Shown piece by piece: positions 19,512 through 28,185 of a stretch of DNA of 64,000 nt (the first letter of the stretch is position 1; every line of letters begins with the position of its first letter). The stretch is from an uncultured Chloroflexota bacterium (GTDB lineage Bacteria; Chloroflexota; Anaerolineae; Anaerolineales; Anaerolineaceae), in contig CACYHU010000009.1 in the NCBI GenBank assembly GCA_902774215.1, positions 24,934-88,933 on the forward strand, in the 5' to 3' direction. Position numbers and translations under genes: made by a program. The notes under the pieces were generated by a model. That model saw only the letters and a list, made by a program, of their open reading frames with translations, did not search any database and was not told the origin of the DNA.

Positions 19512-21384
19512 ATTTCAGGTTGTTGATAAATTCAACCAGCGCCGGCCGGTCATAGAAGGATTCCGCCCGGGTCAGGATCACATCCGGAACGACTCCTTCA
19601 TCAATATTATAGAAGGACCCGTTCTGGACGATCGAGAGCTGCCGCGGTCCGGACATGGCGAAAAGTGCGCCGGAAGCTGTTGTGCCGGGCTGTACCACAC
19701 AGGAACCACCGCTGCTTTGCTGTCCGATGAGAACCACGCGTCTTGAGTTCCTGAAAGCGGCGGGAGTCAGATTCCCGGCAGAGAAGGACTGGCCGGAGAT
19801 CAGACAGTAAAGATTATAGTCTCCTGATACACTGTCCCCGTCATCCATGAATTCACCGTTGCGGTTGATGTCTACATCATAGAACATGGTGGATTCCGCA
19901 CCGGTCAGTGTGTCACGCACTGCGATGCCGGCATCGAACAGATACCAGCCGATCACTGCGACTGCGGCCTGTGCGCTTCCGCCGCCATTATTGGATAAGT
20001 CAAGGACGATGTTTTTGACAGGGCTTCCTTCCCGTTTGATTTGCTGGTTTGCGTACATGATGAGTTCGATTGTGTCCGCGGGATTTTCAAGATCCACATC
20101 ATCCGCATAATAATTGTCCCGCTTGCTGGTGAAGGTGTCGAAGGTGATGAACGCGGTATCGCCGACCTCTTCGTATCCGGGCACTGTATCCGGGTAAAAG
20201 GTCTCCCTGGCACTGCTGAATTTCATCATTGTGTACATGGTTGTTCCTGTGGAAGGACCATAGGTAAGATTCCTGGCCAGAGCAGCAGCCTCGCTGTCCG
20301 GACCGCTGTACCAGGATGGCTTCAGGAATGCGCTGTGCCCGTCATCAAAATAGACGTTGAAGAGCTTTGTGAGACCGTTATCAAACACCTTCGGATCGGT
20401 GCTCGTGAGGTCCGTGACCAAACCGGTATTGAAGGCTAAAAAGGTGCCGAAATCTTTGATGTTGTGTTCCGGTTTCAGTCCGTAGAAAGTATCCAGGAAC
20501 AGGCGAAGCTCATTGTAGTTGAAATGTGCGAATCCTTCACTCATTTTCCGCGGTTCGGCTTCATACATCATATCAAACAGGTCGCTCTGATAATAGGAGA
20601 CGATCACCTTTTCACCGTTGTAGACGATTTGCGTATAGGAGGAAGTAGCCAGCAGATCATTCAGAGTCTGGAACGGGATATAGCATTTGCCGTCTGCTGT
20701 TATTATCTCTATGTCATAGTCGGAAAGGTCAATATCGACCATTTCACCGCTGCGGTTAAAGTTGCCGCTGTACAGGGTCTGGAAAATATTGTCGGGCATC
20801 TCTTTCGGTTCATCGTCTGCCGCGTCTTTGTCTGTATCTGCTTCCGCAGCCAGGTCATCCAAAGAGACACCGTCTTTTTTCAGTTCCTCAAGTGCTTCTG
20901 CAAGGTCAAAATCATCCTCTTCGGTTTCGGGCAGGTCGAGCAGGGAGACCGCGGCCTTCATCCCGACAGGAGCGTTGAACAGATTGAAATCGAAAAAGCT
21001 CAGTTCATTATTGTCTGTATCGGCGAGCATCATGCTGCCGTTGTCTTCACGGCTGACAAAAAAGAGCCCCGGGTCCTTTCCTTCAACGTTATAGGTGATT
21101 TCTCCCATATCCAGTTCCTTCAGCAGACCGGAGAGGAAAGTCATATATTCGGTAACTTCCGCATAGGGAATATCACCGCCGTCAGCGAAATAAAGCGTCA
21201 TTTCGCTGTCTGTGACAGGCTCGTTTTCCTGCGTTTTCATCACCATCGGATAGGTTTTACCTTCAACTGTATGGGGAATGTCGGTTTGGATTTCGTAAAC
21301 CCCCATCTCCTGTGCGGATGCAATACCGTTCATCAGCAGGATGGCGATCAGCAGGATCAGAATGCTTTTTATGCTTTGTTTCAT
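19510..21384 (-). CDS. Secreted S41-family (C-terminal-processing-like) serine peptidase
   Basis: The start is ATG at 21384, six bases after an AAGGAG ribosome site; longer in-frame starts upstream run through a dispersed repeat and are rejected. The 624-residue product has a signal peptide (residues 1 to about 24, ending ASA-Q). The middle resembles a copper-amine-oxidase-N-like or similar N-terminal extension, including an acidic Asp/Glu-rich stretch. The C-terminal third carries S41 hallmarks: NIVLDLSNNGGG, then GQSFSAGN, which probably holds the nucleophile Ser, then GQQSSGGS and an EGVVPDVIL ending. S41 enzymes cleave exported proteins or peptides. It is a single gene convergent to the AAA+ gene and divergent from the eCIS operon. 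No PDZ domain was obvious. Confidence 0.82.
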   Translation of the reverse strand: MKQSIKSILILLIAILLMNGIASAQEMGVYEIQTDIPHTVEGKTYPMVMKTQENEPVTDSEMTLYFADGGDIPYAEVTEYMTFLSGLLKELDMGEITYNVEGKDPGLFFVSREDNGSMMLADTDNNELSFFDFNLFNAPVGMKAAVSLLDLPETEEDDFDLAEALEELKKDGVSLDDLAAEADTDKDAADDEPKEMPDNIFQTLYSGNFNRSGEMVDIDLSDYDIEIITADGKCYIPFQTLNDLLATSSYTQIVYNGEKVIVSYYQSDLFDMMYEAEPRKMSEGFAHFNYNELRLFLDTFYGLKPEHNIKDFGTFLAFNTGLVTDLTSTDPKVFDNGLTKLFNVYFDDGHSAFLKPSWYSGPDSEAAALARNLTYGPSTGTTMYTMMKFSSARETFYPDTVPGYEEVGDTAFITFDTFTSKRDNYYADDVDLENPADTIELIMYANQQIKREGSPVKNIVLDLSNNGGGSAQAAVAVIGWYLFDAGIAVRDTLTGAESTMFYDVDINRNGEFMDDGDSVSGDYNLYCLISGQSFSAGNLTPAAFRNSRRVVLIGQQSSGGSCVVQPGTTASGALFAMSGPRQLSIVQNGSFYNIDEGVVPDVILTRAESFYDRPALVEFINNLK

Positions 21385-21447
21385 TCGAATCTCCTTCATA
21401 TATAGTGTTATTGTAATTTTACCTGATTCCATATTTCGTGAAAAGCA

Positions 21448-21545
21448 ACCACCGCTTTTTGCGGGTGAGTCAGAAAAAGAGCTCTGACACATCGGGAATA
21501 TGGGGACCTCAGGCTCCCGGAAATCAGGCACCTGTGCTTTGCTGT
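21448..21545. repeat. Second copy of the 10107-type element
   Basis: This matches 10107-10240 over the ACCACCGCTTTTTGCGGGTGAGTCAG block and the CCCGGAAATCAGGC block but lacks the inserted hairpin of the first copy. It lies between the divergent S41 and eCIS genes, upstream of the predicted eCIS promoter, so here it is not in the eCIS leader. Confidence 0.6.
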
Positions 21546-21717
21546 CCGGTTCCGAAGCTTGTAAATATTGAGAGAAATCTGAAAAAATATATCATAAAAA
21601 TTAGAAATAAATTAATTTTTTCATCCCTGAATAAAAATGTGGTAAATTTATTTTAACGGTTCAATGGTGAAACATCCGGGATTGTAAGTTGTCTTTAGTC
21701 AAAAATGGATGGTTTTA

Positions 21718-21746
21718 TTGAAAAACCGCACAAAAATATATTATAA
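21718..21746 (+). promoter_or_regulatory. Predicted sigma-70 promoter of the eCIS operon
   Basis: TTGAAA (21718-21723) and TATAAT (21741-21746) are 17 bases apart in an AT-rich region. Transcription would start near 21753, giving a ~190-base leader that contains a small TGCGGA/TCCGCA hairpin at 21812-21825. The rest of the 558-base gap (21385-21942) holds the dispersed repeat at 21448 and AT-rich DNA with no gene. Confidence 0.6.
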
Positions 21747-21942
21747 TGATGAATGTATAAAGTGTATCCATGAAAATTGACTGAAGAGAAACAATAATGT
21801 TTTATCAATTTTGCGGAAATCCGCAGAGGTTACACGGGAAATAATAATGATTTAATTCCCGAAAGAGAAAAACGGGAATAAAAACCGGAAAATGGCTCCG
21901 GAGCCGACAGCATCTGGCGGAACCTGATAAATCGGAGGATCT

Positions 21943-23382
21943 ATGGGAAAATTTGCAGAACAGGAGAAGGAACAAAAAAAGTCTGAAAAAACGCCTGTAC
22001 AGCAGACGCAGCAGACAGTTCAGCGTGATCTTTCTGAAGTAAACGGTCCGGAAGGCGGTATGCTGCCGGGTGATGTTTCTGCGAAGATCCAGAGTATGCG
22101 CGGCGGCGGGCAGAAGCTTTCCGATAAAAATATTCAGCAGTATTCACAAAAATTCGGCCGTGACATGAGTGATGTTCATGTGCATACCGATGCCGCTGCT
22201 GATACTGTCAGCCGTTCTTTGAATGCGCGTGCCTTTACCATCGGTTCCGATGTTTTCCTTACGAAAGGGATCAATCCGGACGGCGGCGGACGTGACGCGC
22301 AGACCATGGCTCATGAGCTGACCCATGTGGTCCAGCAGGGCGGTCATGCATCCTCAGGCCCGCTGAAACTGGGTGCCGCTGATACAGCGCAGGAGCATGA
22401 GGCGGAATCCACAGCCATGCGTGAGTTTGATCCGAAACTCAAGGAAGATGAGGCAGATGTCCAGCGGGAATTTGTGTCCAGATATAATTCGGCCAACACG
22501 ATCCAGCGCGGATTCTGGGGTGATTTAGGCAGTGCCCTTGCCGGAAAAGCATTAAATATGATCGGCCTTGGCGATGCGATGGGCGATTTTTTGAGCGGTG
22601 ACAATAAGGTCAAAGCTGCTATTCAAAAAATGCCTTCGGAGCGCAAAGAGGAATATACATTAGTCGAGAACAGTATTAAAGAATATGAAGAAAACCTTAT
22701 CCCGCGGGCGGAAAAAGAAATCAAGGATCTGCAGGGAAAGATGAGAGAATCGGATGATGATTTTGCAATAGAAAACTACAGGAATGCCTTATACTCTAAA
22801 TTAACTGTACTCAATGATCCTCAGACCGGTTTAAAAGCCCAGCTGCGGGGGTATCTGGATTCTCAATATCAGATGCTGCAGTCTGTTGATGCAACAATTA
22901 CCAAAGACGACATCAATCGTTACCGCAGCGGAAAAGCAAAAACCTTTTTTTCATCGGTCTTTGCTGCTATCGGAGGAAAAGTTCTGGGTGCCTTTGAAAG
23001 CGATCCTGAAAAGAAGGCGGCCGCGCAGGCAAAAGGCATAAATTCGATCAATAACTGGTTTTCCGGAAAAAACAAATTAAGCTCGGGAATCAAAGAAGAA
23101 TCGGAAGAAGATAAGGCCAAAAAAGCTGAAGAACTCAAAGAAAAACAAAAGGCTTTGATCGATGATATATGGAATGATGTTCAGAAAGATGAAACGCTTT
23201 CTTCAAGATATACAAAACTGTTGTTCAAGCGTGAAATTATGGCAAATCATATGACAATGATCCAGGATTCCCTCAAGGACAATGAACCTGTTCAGGATAT
23301 CAAGTCTTCGGTTTTGATGTTATTGCGCAACAACGCGCAGTCTGCTACATCCCAGGGCGGACAGACTGGGAAGGCTGTGTAA
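21943..23382 (+). CDS. DUF4157 (eCIS core metallopeptidase-like) protein
   Basis: ATG 21943 follows a GGAGG ribosome site. Of 479 residues, about 45-135 form a DUF4157 domain: the FGRDMSDVHVHTD stretch, an ARAFTIGSDVF stretch and the zinc-peptidase motif HELTH at 124-128 followed by VVQQ. DUF4157 is a hallmark of eCIS loci and is often found at the N-terminus of cargo or maturation proteins. The remaining ~290 residues are charged and alpha-helical with coiled-coil character and match no toxin I recognise. Short QR motifs flank the domain: VQRD at 26-29, VQRE at 173-176 and IQRG at 187-190. The same motif recurs in the repeat protein encoded at 29439. As first gene of the locus it may be cargo, chaperone or protease. 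Confidence 0.88.
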   Translation: MGKFAEQEKEQKKSEKTPVQQTQQTVQRDLSEVNGPEGGMLPGDVSAKIQSMRGGGQKLSDKNIQQYSQKFGRDMSDVHVHTDAAADTVSRSLNARAFTIGSDVFLTKGINPDGGGRDAQTMAHELTHVVQQGGHASSGPLKLGAADTAQEHEAESTAMREFDPKLKEDEADVQREFVSRYNSANTIQRGFWGDLGSALAGKALNMIGLGDAMGDFLSGDNKVKAAIQKMPSERKEEYTLVENSIKEYEENLIPRAEKEIKDLQGKMRESDDDFAIENYRNALYSKLTVLNDPQTGLKAQLRGYLDSQYQMLQSVDATITKDDINRYRSGKAKTFFSSVFAAIGGKVLGAFESDPEKKAAAQAKGINSINNWFSGKNKLSSGIKEESEEDKAKKAEELKEKQKALIDDIWNDVQKDETLSSRYTKLLFKREIMANHMTMIQDSLKDNEPVQDIKSSVLMLLRNNAQSATSQGGQTGKAV

Positions 23383-23438
23383 ATTATGTTTTACTGTAAG
23401 ATTGCGTGCAGTTTGTGAAGTTGGATGGAGAAAAATAA

Positions 23439-24284
23439 ATGATATCGGATGTAGATGAAGCTCTGCGAAATTTGATCCTCGATTCACTGACGGTTTCACG
23501 TCAGAACGTGGACATCAAATATGATCTCCCATCCCGGGACTGGGCAAGCCGTCTGAATCGGCCGACCATTGATTTGTTCCTGTTTGACATCCGGGAAAAT
23601 CTGCGTCTGCGCGGTGCGGAACAGTACCGGCAGGTCCCTCGTAAGGATGGTACGGTAGAGATCCATCGTAATCCGGTTCGTATCGATCTGCGTTATCTGC
23701 TTTCCGCCTGGACAAAGGATCCTGAGGACGAGCATTTGCTGCTTTCAGATACGCTGATGACACTGCTCCGCAATCCGGTCATCCCCGAAAAATACTGTTC
23801 ACAGCAGATGAAAGAGCAGCAGTTTCAGGTGATCCTGGATGCGGCGGTTTATCAGCCGGAACATGGCCCGACGGAAAAGGTCACAGAAATCTGGGGCGTT
23901 ATCGGCAACGATATCCATGCCGGTTTTATCGTGACAGTGACGATCACGGTCGATCCGTTTGAACCGCGCATCGAGCGTCAGGTCAGTTCTCTTGAGCGGA
24001 ATGTCGGTCAGATCAATCCGGACGGCGGCGAGATCGTCAGGGATGAAAACGAAGAAAAGAAGTATGACGAGGGTCTGACCCTCGTTACAAAGAAGTATGA
24101 TCCATCCACGATCACGGTGGTTCTTGTGGAACGGAACGAGGAACTGAGCGTGGATTCGGAATATCGGGTGAAGCTTCCTACTCTGCCGGAGGGTAAGTAT
24201 CATCTGAATGTGATGTTCCGCGGGAAAATATTAAAACGTCAAGTAATTTCCATTCCCGCGGATGATAAAACGGTAGTATTATGA
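23439..24284 (+). CDS. DUF4255 / Pvc16-type tail-terminator (cap) protein
   Basis: The 281-residue protein's N-terminal ~190 residues match the DUF4255 pattern: an opening I-x-D-V-D-E-A-L-R segment, RPTIDLFLFDIRENLRLR, then RIDLRYLLSAW and a WGVIGNDIHAGFIVTVTI strand. DUF4255 (Pvc16/Afp16 family) caps the distal end of the contractile tail and limits its length. The C-terminal ~60 residues form an extra beta-rich piece. It lies 56 bases after the DUF4157 gene. Confidence 0.88.
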   Translation: MISDVDEALRNLILDSLTVSRQNVDIKYDLPSRDWASRLNRPTIDLFLFDIRENLRLRGAEQYRQVPRKDGTVEIHRNPVRIDLRYLLSAWTKDPEDEHLLLSDTLMTLLRNPVIPEKYCSQQMKEQQFQVILDAAVYQPEHGPTEKVTEIWGVIGNDIHAGFIVTVTITVDPFEPRIERQVSSLERNVGQINPDGGEIVRDENEEKKYDEGLTLVTKKYDPSTITVVLVERNEELSVDSEYRVKLPTLPEGKYHLNVMFRGKILKRQVISIPADDKTVVL

Positions 24285-24317
24285 TTTTATGATGGAGACG
24301 CTTGTTTCTGAGTTAAA

Positions 24318-24375
24318 GGGGACGGTTTTCATCTGACTCTGCCCGAGTCAGGAAAACCGTCACCGTTGACTCAAC
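24318..24375. repeat. 58-bp hairpin element (REP-like), copy 1
   Basis: GACGGTTTTC (24321-24330) pairs with GAAAACCGTC (24352-24361), enclosing CTGACTC/GAGTCAG. It begins GGGGACGGTTTT and ends GTTGACTCAAC. An element of exactly the same length and ends but with a different inner stem lies at 60244-60301. It sits between the cap and sheath genes, where it could also affect mRNA stability or read-through. Confidence 0.75.
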
Positions 24376-24428
24376 AGGTGCCAGCATCTTGAAATCATTG
24401 TAAAAGGTTATATTTTTCAGGAGGAAAA

Positions 24429-26090
24429 ATGCCAGAATATTTATCACCGGGCGTATATGTTGAAGAAGTAGACCGTGGGCCAAAACCGATCGAGGGTGTT
24501 GGAACCGCCATGGCCGCTTTTGTTGGTTTCACCGAAAAGGCTGAAATCGTTCGTGACAATGGTGACGGTCCGTATGTTGAGAACCTGCTCAACAAACCGC
24601 AGCTCGTCACCAACTGGACGCAATTCGTCGACAAATTCGGTGGATTTGTTCCGGGACTGAAGCTGCCGCATGCTGTGTACGGTTACTTCTCCAATGGCGG
24701 GACCCGCTGCTATGTCTGTTCCGTCAGAACCTTCCCGAAGGCCTCTGCAACGCTGCTTAATGCTTCCGGTAAACCGGCACTGCGTGCTGAAGCATCTCAG
24801 GCCGGCTTTGATGCTATGCAGATCCGTCTGCGTGTTGCTGGTGTCAAGGGTCTTGTTGCCCCGGCGTCTGCTCCGGTCAAAGCTGAAGCAAAGAAGGATG
24901 ACAAGGGTGGCGATAAAGCTCCTGAAGCTCCTGCCGCTTCCACTTCCGCTTCCGGCGATGTGACCTTCAACTTCTTTGTTGAAAAGAAGACCCCCAACGG
25001 CGGTTGGACTGTCCTCGAATCCTTCGATGGCGCCAAACTCGAAAACGTTGGTTCCAAGGTCGCTGTTGCCTGGCCGAATAACAAAGCCCCGAAATTCGTA
25101 AACGTTGAAGCGATGGAAACTTCCATCACCGCTGCGACTCCGCGTGAACAGGAACAGATGCTGGTCATGGATCAGAATCTGCTCGCTGCCCCGAAAGCCG
25201 CTGAATTCAACGGTGATGTCGCTGCCCGCACCGGTGTGGACGGCCTTGAAGTTCTCGATGATGTGACCATGGTTGTGGTTCCGGACCTGATGACCACCAT
25301 GCCGGGCGAAAAGCTCGACCTGGATATGGTAAAGGCAGTCCAGACCCAGATGATCGCTCACTGCGAACGCTGCGGCGACCGTGTCGCTATTCTCGACACC
25401 CCGCCCAACATGACTCCGCAGGAAGTCAAGGTATGGCGCATGGAAACCACCGGTTTCGATTCCAGCTATGCTGCGATGTACTATCCGTGGATCAAGGTCT
25501 CCGATCCTGCCACCGATAAGATCATCTCCATCCCGCCGAGCGGCCACATTGCCGGTGTCTGGGCCCGCAACGATACGACCCGCGGTGTCCATAAAGCCCC
25601 GGCTAACGAAGTTGTTTCCCTGGCAGTTGGTTTGGAATATCAGACCACAAAGGGTGAACAGGATACCCTGAACCCGAATGGTGTGAACTGCATCCGTGCA
25701 TTCCCGGGCCGCGGTATCCGCGTCTGGGGTGCCCGCACCCTGTCTTCCGATCCGGCATGGCGCTACATCAACGTTCGCCGTCTGTACAACTATGTTGAAA
25801 AGTCCATCGAAAACGGTACTCAGTGGGTCGTCTTCGAACCGAATGACCGTGCTCTTTGGGCTCGTGTCGACCGCGACATCTCCGCTTTCCTGCGCGGTGT
25901 ATGGCGCGACGGTGCTCTGTTCGGCAACACTCCGTCCGAAGCCTTCTATGTCAAGGTTGACGACGAACTGAATCCGCCGGAATCCCGCGATCTTGGCCGC
26001 CTGATCATCGAAATCGGTATGTGCCCTGTCAAGCCTGCTGAATTCGTGATCTTCCGCATCAGCCAGTGGGCCGGCCCGAACGCTGAGTAG
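24429..26090 (+). CDS. Contractile tail sheath protein
   Basis: The 553-residue protein starts at ATG 24429 after CAGGAGG. The N-terminus has the sheath signature LSPGVYVEEVDRGPKPI followed by a GTAMAAFVGFT-like stretch. The C-terminal domain includes VRRLYNYVEKSIENGTQW, FEPNDRALWARV and a terminal handshake-like beta segment ending in VIFRISQW. Sheath subunits contract to push the inner tube through a target envelope. Residues about 150-180 form an Ala/Lys/Pro/Ser-rich insertion in the surface domain. Only one sheath gene is present, unlike the two or three in Afp/PVC loci. Confidence 0.95.
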   Translation: MPEYLSPGVYVEEVDRGPKPIEGVGTAMAAFVGFTEKAEIVRDNGDGPYVENLLNKPQLVTNWTQFVDKFGGFVPGLKLPHAVYGYFSNGGTRCYVCSVRTFPKASATLLNASGKPALRAEASQAGFDAMQIRLRVAGVKGLVAPASAPVKAEAKKDDKGGDKAPEAPAASTSASGDVTFNFFVEKKTPNGGWTVLESFDGAKLENVGSKVAVAWPNNKAPKFVNVEAMETSITAATPREQEQMLVMDQNLLAAPKAAEFNGDVAARTGVDGLEVLDDVTMVVVPDLMTTMPGEKLDLDMVKAVQTQMIAHCERCGDRVAILDTPPNMTPQEVKVWRMETTGFDSSYAAMYYPWIKVSDPATDKIISIPPSGHIAGVWARNDTTRGVHKAPANEVVSLAVGLEYQTTKGEQDTLNPNGVNCIRAFPGRGIRVWGARTLSSDPAWRYINVRRLYNYVEKSIENGTQWVVFEPNDRALWARVDRDISAFLRGVWRDGALFGNTPSEAFYVKVDDELNPPESRDLGRLIIEIGMCPVKPAEFVIFRISQWAGPNAE

Positions 26091-26234
26091 TGAATTAACC
26101 TAACGATTCGTCAAGATGCCGCAGGGATGGTTTGTACAGGTACCCGGAAGGTATTGGTGTGAACTGTCCCCGGCGGTATCGGGTAACGCCATAACGATCG
26201 TTAAGATAGCTGAAAATATAAGGAAGGTATACTA

Positions 26235-26678
26235 ATGGCAGATGTAAAAGATCCAGTTGTTGGGTTTAAGTATGGATTGGAGGTCTCCGGTAAACTGAGC
26301 GGTTATTTCACCAGTGTCAGCGGTATCGGGTCCGAAACCGAAGTTATTACCCAGAAAATCGTTTCCGAAAAGGGCGAACCGATCATCAAACAGATCCCGG
26401 GCCGTTTGACCTGGAACCCGATCACCCTGCGCCGCGGCGTAACTGATCTGAAGGATGTTTGGGATTGGCGTCAGATGGTTGTCGATGGAAAGATCGACGA
26501 TGCACGCACCAATGCGTCCATCATTGCTTACAGCCAGAGCATGGAACCGGTAGCCCAGTGGGACCTGACCAATGCCTGGCCGAGCCAGATCAGCGGTCCT
26601 GAAATGGCTTCCGACTCAACGGACTACATGGTTGAAGAAATCACCATCGTCCACGAGGGTATGGTCCGCAAGAAGTAA
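26235..26678 (+). CDS. Inner tube protein (gp19/Hcp-like, Pvc1 family)
   Basis: The 147-residue protein has the eCIS tube layout: DPVVGFKYGLEVSGKLSGYFTSVSG at the N-terminus, then PGRLTWNPITLRRGVTDLKDVWDW and a final EEITIVHEGMVRK strand. It forms the hexameric inner tube inside the sheath. It is the closest of the four tube-like genes here to the canonical major tube protein. A compact hairpin follows the stop codon. Confidence 0.93.
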   Translation: MADVKDPVVGFKYGLEVSGKLSGYFTSVSGIGSETEVITQKIVSEKGEPIIKQIPGRLTWNPITLRRGVTDLKDVWDWRQMVVDGKIDDARTNASIIAYSQSMEPVAQWDLTNAWPSQISGPEMASDSTDYMVEEITIVHEGMVRKK

Positions 26679-26691
26679 TTGTAATCGTGAT

Positions 26692-26710
26692 CAAAAACCT
26701 CTGGTTTTTG
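26692..26710 (+). terminator. Hairpin after the tube gene (possible attenuator)
   Basis: CAAAAACC (26692-26699) pairs with GGTTTTTG (26703-26710) around a three-base loop, 14 bases after the tube stop codon. There is no long T run after it, so it is more likely a partial terminator or an mRNA 3' end stabiliser than a full stop. Confidence 0.4.
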
Positions 26711-26783
26711 TAATGATTGCAGCGCTTTGCGCAAGATTTAAATCAAGTCATGGCCGTTGGGCGACCGGCGGCCATGAATAAAA

Positions 26784-26845
26784 ATTGACAATTGTTCAGA
26801 AATTTACAGCAGTGAAGCTGTTATAGAATTTTGAAAATTGTCAAT
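26784..26845. repeat. Inverted repeat ahead of second tube-like gene
   Basis: ATTGACAATT (26784-26793) and AATTGTCAAT (26836-26845) are perfect complements enclosing an inner ACAGC/GCTGT stem. The element ends 23 bases before the next start codon, so it could control translation of that gene or act as a processing site separating it from the highly expressed tube message. Confidence 0.5.
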
Positions 26846-26868
26846 AAATAACAATCGACCGGAGTGAA

Positions 26869-27375
26869 ATGAGCGATCCCTGGCTTAATTTTCAATATAC
26901 GATAGAATTCTCAGATTCCTCTAATGATAACAGCGGACTTTGTTATGTGTTGTCTATCAGTTCACAAGCTGTCAAACGTGGAACCTCCTCTTATTATGTG
27001 AATCCCGTGAAGGGCGGTCCGGTCAAACATTATGTATATGGTGCCAGCTATACGGAACCGATGAATATTTCGATCATACTCGGAGATGGTGCCCGTCCCT
27101 GGCTGAAGTGGTTTTCCAGTGTGCAGAGCGGAAAGTCTGCACAGCTGAGGAATATTACAATCAGTTTGCTTAAATATGGATCAAACCCGAATAACGGGGA
27201 CAAAGGCAGCGTCTGGCTGCGATGGAACCTGCTCAACTGTTTTCCGTCTTCATGGCAGCTGAGTGGTTTGGGCGTTGATGATTCTCCGACTCCTATGAAA
27301 ATTGACATGACGCTCCAATTCGAGAGCATGGTTATCAAAGACGGAAATGATGAATTGCATGAAGTGATGGGATAA
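26869..27375 (+). CDS. Tube-like protein, divergent gp19 relative
   Basis: The 168-residue protein starts at ATG 26869 after CGGAG. Size, position and the pattern of a YTEPMNISIILGDGARPWLKWF segment and an alternating hydrophobic C-terminal strand (KIDMTLQFESMVI) fit the tail-tube superfamily. Similarity to the major tube protein is weak. It may be a tube adaptor or initiator between tube and baseplate. It lies directly between the major tube gene and the tail assembly gene. Confidence 0.6.
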   Translation: MSDPWLNFQYTIEFSDSSNDNSGLCYVLSISSQAVKRGTSSYYVNPVKGGPVKHYVYGASYTEPMNISIILGDGARPWLKWFSSVQSGKSAQLRNITISLLKYGSNPNNGDKGSVWLRWNLLNCFPSSWQLSGLGVDDSPTPMKIDMTLQFESMVIKDGNDELHEVMG

Positions 27376-27385
27376 TTAGAGAATT

Positions 27386-27754
27386 ATGGCTTTTCAAACG
27401 GAATTTGAGTTTACACTGCCAATGGGGTATATCGGTTCTGACGGACAATTGTACAAAAACGGAACGATGCGCCTGGCAACAGCCCTGGATGAGATCCAGG
27501 TGCTGAGTGATATGCGGACACGCAATAATGATGCCTATGTAGTGATCCTACTGTTGAGCCGTGTGATCACGCAATTAGGCCCGGAAACAAATATTACCGC
27601 GAGCACGATCGAAAATCTTTTTGCCGCGGATCTGACTTATTTACAGGAATTTTACCGAACGATCAACGAAAGTGGAACGACCAAGAGAAAATATGCCTGC
27701 CCGCACTGCGGAGAACCTTTTGAAGTGGATCTTGCCGCGCCGGGGGGGGAATGA
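27386..27754 (+). CDS. Tail assembly (chaperone-like) protein with zinc knuckle
   Basis: The 122-residue protein opens with FEFTLPMGYIGSDGQLYKNG and has a central helical part, like phage tail assembly proteins encoded after tube genes in eCIS loci. The C-terminus carries a CPHCGEPF motif; with only one Cys pair visible, metal binding would need partners or dimerisation. The stop overlaps the start of the next small gene by four bases, indicating translational coupling. Confidence 0.65.
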   Translation: MAFQTEFEFTLPMGYIGSDGQLYKNGTMRLATALDEIQVLSDMRTRNNDAYVVILLLSRVITQLGPETNITASTIENLFAADLTYLQEFYRTINESGTTKRKYACPHCGEPFEVDLAAPGGE

Positions 27755-27906
27755 TCGGCTACCCTCCGGATCAACTCCGTAAAGAGGTAGCCTATATTGC
27801 ATACTTTTTCCATTGGCAGCCGGATGAGATTTTATCAATGGATCACCACTCCAGGCTGGAATGGGTGAAGGAGATAGCAGATATCAATCAAAGAATGAGT
27901 GTGTAA
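27751..27906 (+). CDS. 51-aa eCIS small protein (DUF6760-like)
   Basis: The ATG at 27751 overlaps the TGA of the preceding gene. The 51-residue product has EEVAYIAYFFHWQ-like features (here KEVAYIAYFFHWQPDEIL) and a closing LEWVKEIADIN segment. From memory of eCIS loci, a short protein of this pattern regularly follows the tail assembly gene. The role is unknown, and it is too small for standard gene filters. Confidence 0.7.
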   Translation: MIGYPPDQLRKEVAYIAYFFHWQPDEILSMDHHSRLEWVKEIADINQRMSV

Positions 27907-27962
27907 TTGGCGGCTGTGTTTTTAAACATAAAACCTGATAGAAGCTGCTGACGGAAGATAAT

Positions 27963-28115
27963 ATGGCTGATGTACAACAAGCTGAAGAATGGGATAAACT
28001 GCAGGTCGATCTGGAAAAATTGACCGAGCAGAATTTGGAAGAACTTGCGTTTCTGGTTTCCCGCAAGCTGTTGGAATCAATGCGTCAGGAAAGAGACCGT
28101 GCGGGAAGGTTTTAA
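27963..28115 (+). CDS. 50-aa small eCIS-locus protein
   Basis: A 50-residue, highly charged helical protein begins MADVQQAEEW and ends with Arg-rich RQERDRAGRF. It lies in line with the operon, 56 bases after the DUF6760-like gene and 70 bases before the next tube-like gene. Similar very short Arg-ended proteins occur at this place in other eCIS loci, which supports it being real, but its function is unknown. Confidence 0.55.
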   Translation: MADVQQAEEWDKLQVDLEKLTEQNLEELAFLVSRKLLESMRQERDRAGRF

Positions 28116-28185
28116 ACTAAGCAGGAAATAAGATATATGGGACAGCGTTAGTCTGTTATTATGTTTTATTTCAGATTGGAAAATT

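Noticed and set aside
20464..21405. 313-codon + strand ORF opposite the S41 gene
   Set aside because: The opposite strand encodes a clear S41 peptidase with signal peptide; this frame shows no recognisable domain.
21385..21531. N-terminal extension of the S41 gene to 21531
   Set aside because: The extension is translated dispersed repeat; a proper ribosome site and signal peptide start at 21384.
24444..25592. 382-codon - strand ORF opposite the sheath gene
   Set aside because: Shadow of the sheath gene, which has unmistakable protein motifs.
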